Origin: Pseudomonas haemolytica
Lineage (GTDB): Bacteria; Pseudomonadota; Gammaproteobacteria; Pseudomonadales; Pseudomonadaceae
Direction: 5' to 3'
Assembly (NCBI RefSeq): GCF_009659625.1
Contig: NZ_VOIW01000003.1
Location: forward strand, 620,001-684,000
Length of the DNA: 64,000 nt
Part shown: positions 35,528 through 43,478 of the stretch, piece after piece
Numbering within the stretch: the stretch's first letter is position 1
Layout of the letters: each line of letters starts with the position of its first letter
Translations under genes and position numbers: made by a program
Notes under the pieces: generated by a model
What the model was told of the DNA's origin: nothing
Seen by the model: only the letters and a program-made list of their open reading frames with translations
Databases searched by the model: none

Positions 35528-36115
35528 ATGAAAGAAATAAGTTTGCAGGATGTCAAGAATTTTATAAATGTGCCTGAAGTACCGAGGCATGAGGACGATG
35601 ACGTTCGCGCATACCTCGAATCACTGGGAATCAACTATGAGACTTCCGAATACAACCGGAATAGATCACGTTCGCCCAGGAGTATCCAAGAGTCCCAGAC
35701 TGATCTTCGTTTTGCTGTGCAGGAGGGCATCGACGGTGCCGCAAAGGCAAGGAATCCTGAACATGCCCTTAGCCCAATACTCGCTGGCTTGGCGGATTTC
35801 ATCGCCCCAGGTGCAGCAGACCGATTTGATTCCAAGGGGCAGCTTGACCATCTGCGAACTGCCTTGGGAGGGGAGGGAGGCGCTTCTAACGGCACGCGAT
35901 CCCTACCAGGCGAGCAAAAACAGCCTGACCCACAAACGTACGATAAAGTCGCAGGCGATTTGGCCCAGAGTTTTCGCCTGTTCGCAGACTCAAATTCAAA
36001 TCTCGGAGCGTTGTTCGAGTCGCTGAAGGGCGCATTCAGCGAAGCGAACCAGGCCGGTCTGGAGACTGAAAAGTTGCTTGCTGGCCTTGCGGGCGCGTTA
36101 AAAAAGCCTGCGTGA
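35528..36115 (+). CDS. Orphan hypothetical protein (195 aa)
   Basis: A 195-aa hydrophilic protein without signal peptide or TM. The N-terminus is acidic (VPEVPRHEDDDVRAYLESLG), followed by a basic Arg/Ser patch (NRNRSRSPRS), a disordered Gly/Ser/Gln middle and two amphipathic C-terminal helices. No family is recognised. The preceding gene ends with a probable terminator, so it is likely monocistronic. Lower GC and unusual codon use point to recent acquisition; an effector-like or phage-derived origin is possible but not shown. Confidence 0.5.
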   Translation: MKEISLQDVKNFINVPEVPRHEDDDVRAYLESLGINYETSEYNRNRSRSPRSIQESQTDLRFAVQEGIDGAAKARNPEHALSPILAGLADFIAPGAADRFDSKGQLDHLRTALGGEGGASNGTRSLPGEQKQPDPQTYDKVAGDLAQSFRLFADSNSNLGALFESLKGAFSEANQAGLETEKLLAGLAGALKKPA

Positions 36116-36152
36116 CCCCCGTACCACCGACCGTGGAAAAGCGCAGGTGGCT

Positions 36153-37043
36153 TCACTCCACCAGCGCGTCAAGCCTCTGGTCCTTCTCCATCCAGAGCTG
36201 ATTCACCCAGTTCTGGACGGTCTGGCGAAACGCCGGATCATTCTCGTAATCGCCCTGCCACAACGCTGGGTCCAACTCGCGGGTGCGGATATCAATGATC
36301 ACTTTTGGCACCGCGCCGCTGATCAAGTCCCAGAACCCCGGAATCTTTTGCTGCTGCTTTTGAGATGGATAGACCACCGTCACGTCGAGTACCGCGTCCA
36401 GCTGTTCACCCATCGCCGCCAGTACAAACGCCACGCCCCCGGCCTTGGGCTTGAGCAGGTGCTTGAACGGCGAGGCCTGCTGTTTGTGTTTGGCCGCGCT
36501 GAACCGCGTGCCTTCCAGGTAATTGACCACGGTCACCGGCTGGCGCTTGAACAGCTCACACGCCTGCTTGGTGATCTTCAGGTCCTGGCCGGCCAGTTCC
36601 GGGTGCTTGGCCAGGAATGCCTTGGTGTAGCGCTTCATGAACGGGTAATCCAGCGCCCACCACGCCAGGCCGAGGAAGGGCACCCAGATCAGCTCTTTTT
36701 TCAGGAAGAATTTGAAGAACGGCGTGCGCCGGTTCAACGCCTGGATCAGCGCCGGGATATCGACCCAGGATTGGTGGTTGCTGATCACGAGGTAGGAGGT
36801 GTCACCGCGCAGGTCGCCGCCGCCACGGATGTCCCATTGGGTGGGGATACACAGCGAGAAGATCAGCTTGTCGATCTCGGCCCAGGTCTCGGCGATCCAC
36901 ATCACCGCCCAGGACGCGTAATCGCGAAGGCGACCCGGGGCCACCAGCTTGAGCAGGGCAAACACCATCAGCGGTCCGAACAGCACCAGGGTGTTGAGCA
37001 GTAGCAGCAGTGTGACAAAACAGCCGGTGAGCAGGCGGCGCAT
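36153..37043 (-). CDS. PlsC-type (YihG-like) lysophospholipid acyltransferase
   Basis: A 296-aa inner-membrane acyltransferase with N-terminal hydrophobic segments (about 5-33), the NHQSWVD (HxxxxD) catalytic motif near residue 90 and the EGTRF acceptor-binding motif near 178. It resembles E. coli YihG, which tunes phosphatidylglycerol acyl composition. It is convergent with the orphan gene and divergent from the retropepsin gene. Confidence 0.85.
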   Translation of the reverse strand: MRRLLTGCFVTLLLLLNTLVLFGPLMVFALLKLVAPGRLRDYASWAVMWIAETWAEIDKLIFSLCIPTQWDIRGGGDLRGDTSYLVISNHQSWVDIPALIQALNRRTPFFKFFLKKELIWVPFLGLAWWALDYPFMKRYTKAFLAKHPELAGQDLKITKQACELFKRQPVTVVNYLEGTRFSAAKHKQQASPFKHLLKPKAGGVAFVLAAMGEQLDAVLDVTVVYPSQKQQQKIPGFWDLISGAVPKVIIDIRTRELDPALWQGDYENDPAFRQTVQNWVNQLWMEKDQRLDALVE

Positions 37044-37214
37044 AAATAACTCTTGGGATCTTGTGGGCGGGTCATGATAAGCAAGGTGAGTCTAGAGGCC
37101 AAATCGCAAATCGGCGGACGAATGTTTCACAATGTGCCTTGTATGCTCGGTCATCCAACTAAGTGCTGTGTTTGCGGTCTAGAATCCGCCCACTTCTTTC
37201 GAGGAAATCATGCC

Positions 37215-37730
37215 GTGAAATTGCTCCTTGCTGTGTTCGCCCTAGCTGTTCCCATTATGGCTGCTGTGCCTGTGATGGCCGCCGAGCCGACCCTCTACGG
37301 TCGCTACGAATACATCCAGTTGCCGGAGATCGGCGAAACCTTCAAGGCCAAGATGGACACTGGCGCGCTGACTGCCTCGCTGTCGGCTCGGGACATCGAG
37401 ACCTTCACCCGCGACGGCGATGAGTGGGTGCGCTTCCGCCTCGGCGGCAAGGACGCCGGCAACAAGGTCTACGAGCACCAGGTGTCGCGCATCAGCAAGA
37501 TCAAGAGCCGCGCTGATGAGGACGATGACAAGGACGAGCCGTCTGTGGCCAAGCGTCCGGTGGTCGACCTGGAAATGTGCCTGGGCAACGTCAAGCGCAC
37601 CGTCGAGGTCAACCTCACCGACCGCAGCAGCTTCAACTACCCGCTGTTGATCGGCGCCAAGGCCCTGCGTGAATTTGGCGCAGCGGTAAACCCGGCACGT
37701 CGCTACACTGCCGACAAACCGGACTGCTGA
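37215..37730 (+). CDS. Secreted retropepsin-like (RimB/DUF785) protein
   Basis: A 171-aa periplasmic protein starting at GTG (37215) with GAGGAA about 9 nt upstream. Signal peptide of about 27 residues, then the aspartic-protease-like motif KMDTGALTASLSA and a C-terminal YPLLIGAKALREF. The family is annotated as ATP-dependent zinc protease/retropepsin-like, related to the RimB protease fold, here with a signal peptide. It is 8 nt before creB, so possibly co-transcribed with it. Confidence 0.78.
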   Translation: MKLLLAVFALAVPIMAAVPVMAAEPTLYGRYEYIQLPEIGETFKAKMDTGALTASLSARDIETFTRDGDEWVRFRLGGKDAGNKVYEHQVSRISKIKSRADEDDDKDEPSVAKRPVVDLEMCLGNVKRTVEVNLTDRSSFNYPLLIGAKALREFGAAVNPARRYTADKPDC

Positions 37731-37738
37731 TAGAGCCC

Positions 37739-38407
37739 ATGCCGCACATCCTGATTGTCGAAGACGAAGCGGCGATTGCCGACACGCTGATCTTTGCCCT
37801 GCAAGGCGAGGGCTTCACCACCACGTGGCTGACCCTCGGCCAGGCGGCGTTGGAGCATCAACGCCAAACCCCTGCCGACCTGATCATCCTCGACATCGGC
37901 CTGCCGGACATCACCGGCTTTGAAACCTGCAAGCAATTGCGCCGGTTCAGCGAAGTGCCAGTGATGTTCCTCAGTGCCCGCGATGCCGAGATTGACCGCG
38001 TGGTGGGGCTGGAGATCGGCGCCGATGATTATGTGGTCAAGCCCTTCAGCCCTCGGGAAGTGGCGGCGCGGGTCCGGGCGATTCTCAAGCGTGTCGGCCC
38101 GGGTGTGGCGCCAACGCTGTTCCAGGTGGATCTTGAGCGCATGCAGATCAACTATCGCGGGCAGCCCTTGAGCCTCACGCGCCATGAGTTCCGCCTGCTG
38201 CAAAGCCTGTTGGACCAACCCGAGCGGGTCTTCAGCCGTGAGCAACTGCTGGACGCGGTCGGCGTGCCTGCCGATGCCGGCTACGAGCGCAACATCGACA
38301 GCCACATCAAAAGCCTGCGCAGCAAACTGCGTAGCGTGGCAGCCGATGCCGAACCGATCCAGACCCATCGCGGCCTGGGCTACAGCTACAGTCCGAGCAC
38401 CAGCTGA
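37739..38407 (+). CDS. creB: CreB response regulator
   Basis: A 222-aa OmpR/PhoB-type regulator: REC domain 1-115 with acidic E9-D10-E11 pocket and phospho-acceptor aspartate in LIILDIGLPD, then a winged-helix domain at about 125-220. CreBC controls creD, biofilm, swarming and beta-lactam response in pseudomonads. The stop overlaps the creC start by 1 nt. Confidence 0.9.
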   Translation: MPHILIVEDEAAIADTLIFALQGEGFTTTWLTLGQAALEHQRQTPADLIILDIGLPDITGFETCKQLRRFSEVPVMFLSARDAEIDRVVGLEIGADDYVVKPFSPREVAARVRAILKRVGPGVAPTLFQVDLERMQINYRGQPLSLTRHEFRLLQSLLDQPERVFSREQLLDAVGVPADAGYERNIDSHIKSLRSKLRSVAADAEPIQTHRGLGYSYSPSTS

Positions 38408-39846
38408 TGCGCCTGGGGCTGCGGATTTTCCTGGTGTATGCGCTGTTTATCGGTCTGACCGGCTACTTCGTGCTCAACACCGTCATGAAGGAAATCCGTC
38501 CCGGCGTGCGCCAGTCCACCGAAGAAACCCTGGTGGACACTGCCAACCTGCTGGCTGAAATCCTGCGCGCGGACGTGAAGAACGGCACCCTCGGCCAGAG
38601 CCATTGGCCAGAGTTGCTCAAGGCCTACGGCAGCCGCCAACCGGGCGCGACGATCTGGGGCCTGCCGAAAAACCAGGTCAACCACCGTATCTACGTCACC
38701 GATGCCAAGGGCACGGTGCTGCTCGATTCCACGGGCGAAGCGGTGGGCCAGGACTATTCGAAATGGAACGACGTGTACCTGACCCTGCGTGGCGAGTACG
38801 GTGCACGGTCAACCCGTAGCGAACTGGACGATCCCGCTTCGTCGGTGATGCACGTGGGCGCACCGATTCGCGATAACGGCCAGATCATCGGCGTGGTCAC
38901 CGTGGCCAAGCCCAACAGTTCACTGCAACCCTATGTCGACCGCACCGAGCGCCGCCTGCTGTGGTACGGCGCAGGGCTGGTGGTGCTCGGCTTGCTGCTG
39001 GGCGCGGTGTTGTCGTGGTGGTTGAGCGTTGCGCTGCGCCGGTTGACGGCGTACGCCGAGGCGGTCAGCGAAGGGCGCCGCGCCGAGTTGCCCCATTACC
39101 GTGGCGGCGAGTTGAAGCAGTTGTCCACCGCTGTGGAGCACATGCGCACGCAACTGGAGGGCAAGGCCTACGTCGAGCATTACGTGCACACCCTGACCCA
39201 TGAACTGAAAAGCCCGTTGGCAGCGATTCGCGGCGCGGCGGAGCTGTTGCAGGGCGAGATGAGCCGTGAACAGCAGCAGCGTTTTATCGGCAATATCGAC
39301 AGTGAAAGCGCACGCCTGCAGCAGTTGATCGAGCGTCTGCTGAACCTGGCGCAGGTGGAGCAACGCCAAGGGCTGGAAGAGCAGTCGAGCATCCCGCTGG
39401 CCGCCTTGGTCGAGGATGTTCTCAAGGCCCAGTGTGCGCGGATCGAAGGCGCCGCTTTGCAAGTTGAGCAGGCGATTACTGCCGACGTGCGGGTGTTTGG
39501 CGAACCCTTCCTGCTGCGCCAGGCCCTGGGCAACCTGCTGGACAACGCCCTGGATTTCACCCCGCCCGGCGGTGCGCTGCGGTTCAGTGCGCAGGTGCGG
39601 CATAACGATGTGCAGGTCAGCCTGTTCAACCAGGCCGCACCGATTCCCGATTACGCCTTACCGCGCCTGAGCGAGCGTTTCTACTCGCTGCCACGCCCAG
39701 CCAGCGGGCGCAAAAGCACCGGCCTGGGGCTTAACTTTGTCGAAGAAGTGATGAAGCTGCACGGCGGCGCGCTGCAGATTGGCAATGTGCCAGGCGGGGT
39801 GCAAGCGGTGCTGCATCTCCACACAGTCTCCACATTGCCCACATAA
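38407..39846 (+). CDS. creC: CreC sensor histidine kinase
   Basis: A 479-aa kinase with TM segments at about 5-25 and 185-205, a periplasmic sensory domain, HAMP, the H-box HTLTHELKSPLAAIRGAAELL near 260, and N and G boxes (NLLDNALDF, STGLGLNFV). It senses an unknown envelope or metabolic cue; PBP4 inhibition activates the orthologous system in P. aeruginosa. Coupled to creB by a 1-nt overlap. Confidence 0.9.
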   Translation: MRLGLRIFLVYALFIGLTGYFVLNTVMKEIRPGVRQSTEETLVDTANLLAEILRADVKNGTLGQSHWPELLKAYGSRQPGATIWGLPKNQVNHRIYVTDAKGTVLLDSTGEAVGQDYSKWNDVYLTLRGEYGARSTRSELDDPASSVMHVGAPIRDNGQIIGVVTVAKPNSSLQPYVDRTERRLLWYGAGLVVLGLLLGAVLSWWLSVALRRLTAYAEAVSEGRRAELPHYRGGELKQLSTAVEHMRTQLEGKAYVEHYVHTLTHELKSPLAAIRGAAELLQGEMSREQQQRFIGNIDSESARLQQLIERLLNLAQVEQRQGLEEQSSIPLAALVEDVLKAQCARIEGAALQVEQAITADVRVFGEPFLLRQALGNLLDNALDFTPPGGALRFSAQVRHNDVQVSLFNQAAPIPDYALPRLSERFYSLPRPASGRKSTGLGLNFVEEVMKLHGGALQIGNVPGGVQAVLHLHTVSTLPT

Positions 39847-39897
39847 ATCTCCCATACGTATTCCCCAGACTCTCCCCATCAAAACAGGGAGAGACCC

Positions 39898-41247
39898 ATG
39901 AACCGCAGCCTGCTTTTCAAACTTGGCGCGATTGCGCTGCTGATTCTGTTGTTGCTGATTCCGTTGCTGATGATCAACGGCATCATCAGCGACCGCCAGC
40001 AACTGCGCGACGGCGTATTGATGGACATCGCCCGCAGTTCCAGCTACGCCCAGCGCCTTACCGGGCCAGTGATGGTGGTGCCGTACCGAAAGACTGTGCG
40101 CGAGTGGAAACTCAATGAAAAACTCAACAAACGCTACGAAGAAACCCGTGAAGAGCGCGGTCGTCTGTATTTCCTGCCGGAGCGTTTTGAGCTCGACGGC
40201 AAGGTGCAAACCGAACTGCGCTCGCGGGGCATCTACCAGGCGCGATTTTTCCACGCCGACAACCGTATCAGCGGGCGTTTCGAGTTGCCTGCGCAGTTAG
40301 GGATCACGGAAAACTTCGCGGATTATCGCTTTGAACCGGCGTTTCTGGCGGTGGGCATCAGCGATATTCGCGGCATCGAAAACGCGTTGAAACTGGAACT
40401 GGGCGACCAGCGCCTGGAGTTCTCCCCAGGCTCTCAAGTGGACTGGCTGGGCGAGGGGGTGCATGTAGCGTTACCGCAGCAGGACGGCGAGAAACCCGCT
40501 GTGCTGGAGTTCGCCTTCGACCTGCGCCTGCAAGGCACCGAACAACTGCAAGTGGTGCCGGTGGGCAAGACCAGCCAAGTGTCACTGGCCTCCAACTGGC
40601 CGCACCCGAGTTTTATCGGCAACTTCCTGCCGGCTCAACGGGAAGTCACCGACAAAGGGTTTACCGCCAACTGGCAGACCTCATTCTTCTCCACCAACCT
40701 CGAACAAGCCCTGCAAAGCTGCCTGGACCGGCAAGGCTGTGAGGACTTCACCAACCGCAGCTTTGGCGTGAATTTCATCGACCCGGTGGACCAGTACCTC
40801 AAGAGCGACCGTGCGATCAAATATGCGCTGTTGTTTATCGCCCTGACCTTTGCCGGCTTCTTCCTGTTCGAGGTGCTCAAGAGCCTGGCGGTGCACCCCA
40901 TCCAGTACGCGTTGGTGGGTGTTGCGCTGGCGTTCTTCTACCTGCTGCTGTTGTCGTTGTCCGAACATGTGGGCTTTGCCCTGGCGTACCTGATATCGGC
41001 CAGTGCCTGTGTGGCGTTGATCGGGTTCTACGTGTGCCATGTGCTGCGCAGCGTCGCTCATGGGCTGGGGTTCTCGGCGGGGTTGGCGGCGTTGTATGGC
41101 CTGTTGTACGGGTTGCTGAGTGCCGAGGATTACGCGCTGCTGATGGGCTCGTTGTTGCTGTTCGGCCTGCTGGGCACGGTGATGGTGCTGACGCGCAAAC
41201 TGGATTGGTATGGGGTGGGCAAGCGTAAGGTGGAGGAAGTGCAATGA
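39898..41247 (+). CDS. creD: CreD inner membrane protein
   Basis: A 449-aa membrane protein with an N-terminal TM helix, a large periplasmic beta-rich domain (about 35-300) and five or six C-terminal TM helices (about 305-440). It is the main target of CreB. GGGAGAG precedes the start. I did not find a clear TTCAC-N6-TTCAC cre tag in the 51-nt gap after creC. Function: envelope integrity and beta-lactam tolerance by family knowledge. Confidence 0.88.
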   Translation: MNRSLLFKLGAIALLILLLLIPLLMINGIISDRQQLRDGVLMDIARSSSYAQRLTGPVMVVPYRKTVREWKLNEKLNKRYEETREERGRLYFLPERFELDGKVQTELRSRGIYQARFFHADNRISGRFELPAQLGITENFADYRFEPAFLAVGISDIRGIENALKLELGDQRLEFSPGSQVDWLGEGVHVALPQQDGEKPAVLEFAFDLRLQGTEQLQVVPVGKTSQVSLASNWPHPSFIGNFLPAQREVTDKGFTANWQTSFFSTNLEQALQSCLDRQGCEDFTNRSFGVNFIDPVDQYLKSDRAIKYALLFIALTFAGFFLFEVLKSLAVHPIQYALVGVALAFFYLLLLSLSEHVGFALAYLISASACVALIGFYVCHVLRSVAHGLGFSAGLAALYGLLYGLLSAEDYALLMGSLLLFGLLGTVMVLTRKLDWYGVGKRKVEEVQ

Positions 41248-41314
41248 TTGGGTTGCGCGAAGATCAGCAAATGAAGGTGAGGATGGTCAACTTCCTCAAT
41301 CACACCGCAGCCGA

Positions 41315-41405
41315 ATGTGGGAGGGGGCTTGCTCCCGATTGCGGCGTGTCATTGGGCACATCTATTTCTGAACCACCGCTATCGGGAGCAAGCCCCCTCC
41401 CACAT
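41315..41405. repeat. REPIN (GGGGGCTTGCTCCCGAT type)
   Basis: Two perfect inverted arms about 43 nt apart, between convergent creD and the GST gene. It is a likely shared transcription stop. Confidence 0.88.
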
Positions 41406-41421
41406 TCGGCGGCGGTGAGTT

Positions 41422-42051
41422 TTAGATGGACGGTTGGGTCTGCCGCATCGAAGGCCGTTGGCTGACCTCGGCGTACCAGGCGGCGAGCTTGGGATTATCT
41501 GCGCGCCATTGCAGGTCCGGGTGGCGGAAGTCCAGGTAACCCAGGGCACAGGCGACGCTGATGGCGGCGATGTCGAAGTGGCTGGCCAGTTCGGCAATGG
41601 CGCCCTGTTCCAGCTCGGCGAGGGCACGGCGGATCTTGTTGCGCTGTTCATCCAGCCATTGGTCCCAGTGTTTTTCCGTCGGGCGCATGGCGGTTTCGTA
41701 ACGCACCAGCACGGCGGCATCCATGATGCCGTCGGCCAGCGAGGCCAGGGTCAGGCGCCGCCAGCGGGCCGAGCCATCGCGGGGGATCAGCGGGTTGCCG
41801 ACGTGCTGGTGGTCGAAGTAGTCGAGGATCACCCGGCTGTCGTGCAGTACCGAACCGTCGGCCAGGCGCAGGGCAGGGATCTTGCCCACGGGGTTACCTT
41901 GCAGCACCTGGGCGTCCGGGTTGACCGGCGTCGGCATGCAGGCGTGCAGGGCCACGCGGTCTTGCTGGCCGGTCTCGATCAGCAGCACGCGGACTTTGCG
42001 CACGAACGGCGATGCGGGGTTGTGGAACAAGGTCATGCTGGGTACGGACAT
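41422..42051 (-). CDS. Glutathione S-transferase family protein
   Basis: A 209-aa GST with a thioredoxin-like N-terminal domain (TLFHNPASPFVRKVRVLLIETG; VGKIPAL cis-Pro loop; the DSRVIL glutathione site) and an all-helical C-terminal domain. The start at 42051 has AGGA correctly spaced. It matches in position the GST near fiuA and creD in P. aeruginosa, although order differs. Substrate unknown. Confidence 0.87.
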   Translation of the reverse strand: MSVPSMTLFHNPASPFVRKVRVLLIETGQQDRVALHACMPTPVNPDAQVLQGNPVGKIPALRLADGSVLHDSRVILDYFDHQHVGNPLIPRDGSARWRRLTLASLADGIMDAAVLVRYETAMRPTEKHWDQWLDEQRNKIRRALAELEQGAIAELASHFDIAAISVACALGYLDFRHPDLQWRADNPKLAAWYAEVSQRPSMRQTQPSI

Positions 42052-42133
42052 GGGCATTCCTCGAAATGGACTGTGGTTAGCGTAGAGGCTTGCGCAGTGG
42101 CTGGCGAGGGGATTTTCGGTGATTCTGAGGCCC

Positions 42134-42316
42134 TCAGCTGCGCCGCTGGACCAACGCCCAAACACCAATGACAGCAGGTATGCCCAACCCCACCCAACTC
42201 AACGAATCCCACACCCCATCCCCCAGCAACGCCGCAAACAAGCCGGCGGCACTGAGCAGGCCAATCCCCAGCGGAATGCCAAAGACCTTCCAGAAGTTCG
42301 ACTGCCGTGGCTTCAT
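42134..42316 (-). CDS. Small two-TM protein coupled to the PepSY gene
   Basis: A 60-aa protein (MKPRQSNFWKVFG...) with two hydrophobic helices at about 12-30 and 37-54. Its ATG overlaps the stop of the PepSY gene by 4 nt (ATGA), so it is translationally coupled and probably forms a complex with it. Such small partners accompany PepSY siderophore reductases. The start was chosen from this overlap rather than the longer open frame. Confidence 0.75.
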   Translation of the reverse strand: MKPRQSNFWKVFGIPLGIGLLSAAGLFAALLGDGVWDSLSWVGLGIPAVIGVWALVQRRS

Positions 42317-43416
42317 ACCTTGGCCGCCTTGCGCCGCACGATCCACAAGTAAATTCCGCTCACCAGCACGACGATGGTCAGCACATCCAGCACCGCCCAC
42401 AGGATCTTCATCGGCATGCCGCCGTAATCACCGAAGTGCAGCGGTTGGGACATGCCCATGGCGTCCATGTACCACGGCCGTTCGGCGGTGGCGGTAACGG
42501 CCAGGGTGCTGGCGTCGATCAGCACCGGCGTCAGCAGATGGGAGGTCAGGTGCGTGCTGCCTTTCATGAACACGGCGTAGTGATGCTCACTGGAAAACCG
42601 CGTGCCGGGGAAGGCGATAAAGTCTGGCTCCATGCCCGGCGCGGCCTTGGCGGCAATGCTCAGCAGCTCGGTGGCAGGCGCGCGATGGCTCAGCGGCGGG
42701 GCGTTTTTATACGGTTCGATCATCGCGCTGAGGCTGTCCTGGCGCCAGGCGGCGATGATCAGGTCAGCGCTGGCGCTGATCACGCCGGTCACGCCCACCA
42801 CCAGCGCCCAGGTCAGGGTCACCACGCCAATCAGGTTGTGCAGGTCGAGCCAGCGCAGGCGAGTGGACTTGTCCTGGCGCACGGTGGCGAACTTCAAGCG
42901 GCGCATGAACGGCAGGTACAACACCGTGCCGGAAATAATCGCCAGCACAAACAGAATGCCCATGAACGCCAGCAACAACTTGCCCGGCAGCCCGGCGAAC
43001 ATATCCACATGCAGGCGCAGCAGGAACAGGGTCAAGCCGCCATTCGCCGCCGGTGTCTCCACCGCTTCACCCGTGCGGGCATCGAGCATGAAGGTATGGG
43101 ACGAGTTTGGCTCGGTGCCGGCCGTGGCCGCCATGATTGCGATCACACCGTTCTTGTCGTCTTCGTCCCAGGCCAGGTATTGCATGGCGTCGCCAGGGCG
43201 ATGGGCCTGCGCTTTAGCCACAAGCTGCTCAAGGTTGAGCTGCGGCGTATCGGCGGGCATCTGCGCAAGCTCGGGCTCGTTGCCCAGCAGATGGTCGATC
43301 TCATGGTGGAACACCAGCGGCAGGCCGGTGAGGGCGAGCAGCAGCAGGAATACGGTGCAGATCAGGCTGGTCCAGGTATGGATGAAGGACCAGCGGCGGA
43401 TGGTTTTGCTTTTCAT
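42313..43416 (-). CDS. PepSY-associated TM protein (siderophore-iron reductase type)
   Basis: A 367-aa inner-membrane protein with four main TM helices and periplasmic PepSY regions. Conserved histidines in LVFHHEIDHLLG and the WLDLHNLIGV helix suit haem- or iron-dependent electron transfer, as in FoxB/FpvG-type ferrisiderophore reductases. It lies 62 nt downstream of fiuA on the same strand, with a hairpin between, so it probably reduces or releases iron from the imported siderophore. Confidence 0.82.
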   Translation of the reverse strand: MKSKTIRRWSFIHTWTSLICTVFLLLLALTGLPLVFHHEIDHLLGNEPELAQMPADTPQLNLEQLVAKAQAHRPGDAMQYLAWDEDDKNGVIAIMAATAGTEPNSSHTFMLDARTGEAVETPAANGGLTLFLLRLHVDMFAGLPGKLLLAFMGILFVLAIISGTVLYLPFMRRLKFATVRQDKSTRLRWLDLHNLIGVVTLTWALVVGVTGVISASADLIIAAWRQDSLSAMIEPYKNAPPLSHRAPATELLSIAAKAAPGMEPDFIAFPGTRFSSEHHYAVFMKGSTHLTSHLLTPVLIDASTLAVTATAERPWYMDAMGMSQPLHFGDYGGMPMKILWAVLDVLTIVVLVSGIYLWIVRRKAAKV

Positions 43417-43440
43417 TTTCTAGCCTTCAGACACACCGAA

Positions 43441-43458
43441 GCCGCCCTCTGGGGCGGC
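43441..43458 (-). terminator. Hairpin between fiuA and the PepSY gene
   Basis: GCCGCCC-TCTG-GGGCGGC: a perfect 7-bp GC stem with a 4-nt loop 20 nt after the fiuA stop. No U-run follows in the operon direction, so it may act as a partial attenuator or 3' stabiliser for fiuA mRNA. Confidence 0.4.
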
Positions 43459-43478
43459 CTGGTTGTTAACTCAACCGA

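Noticed and set aside
39847..39897. CreB-binding cre tag upstream of creD
   Set aside because: No TTCAC-N6-TTCAC arrangement is present in the gap.
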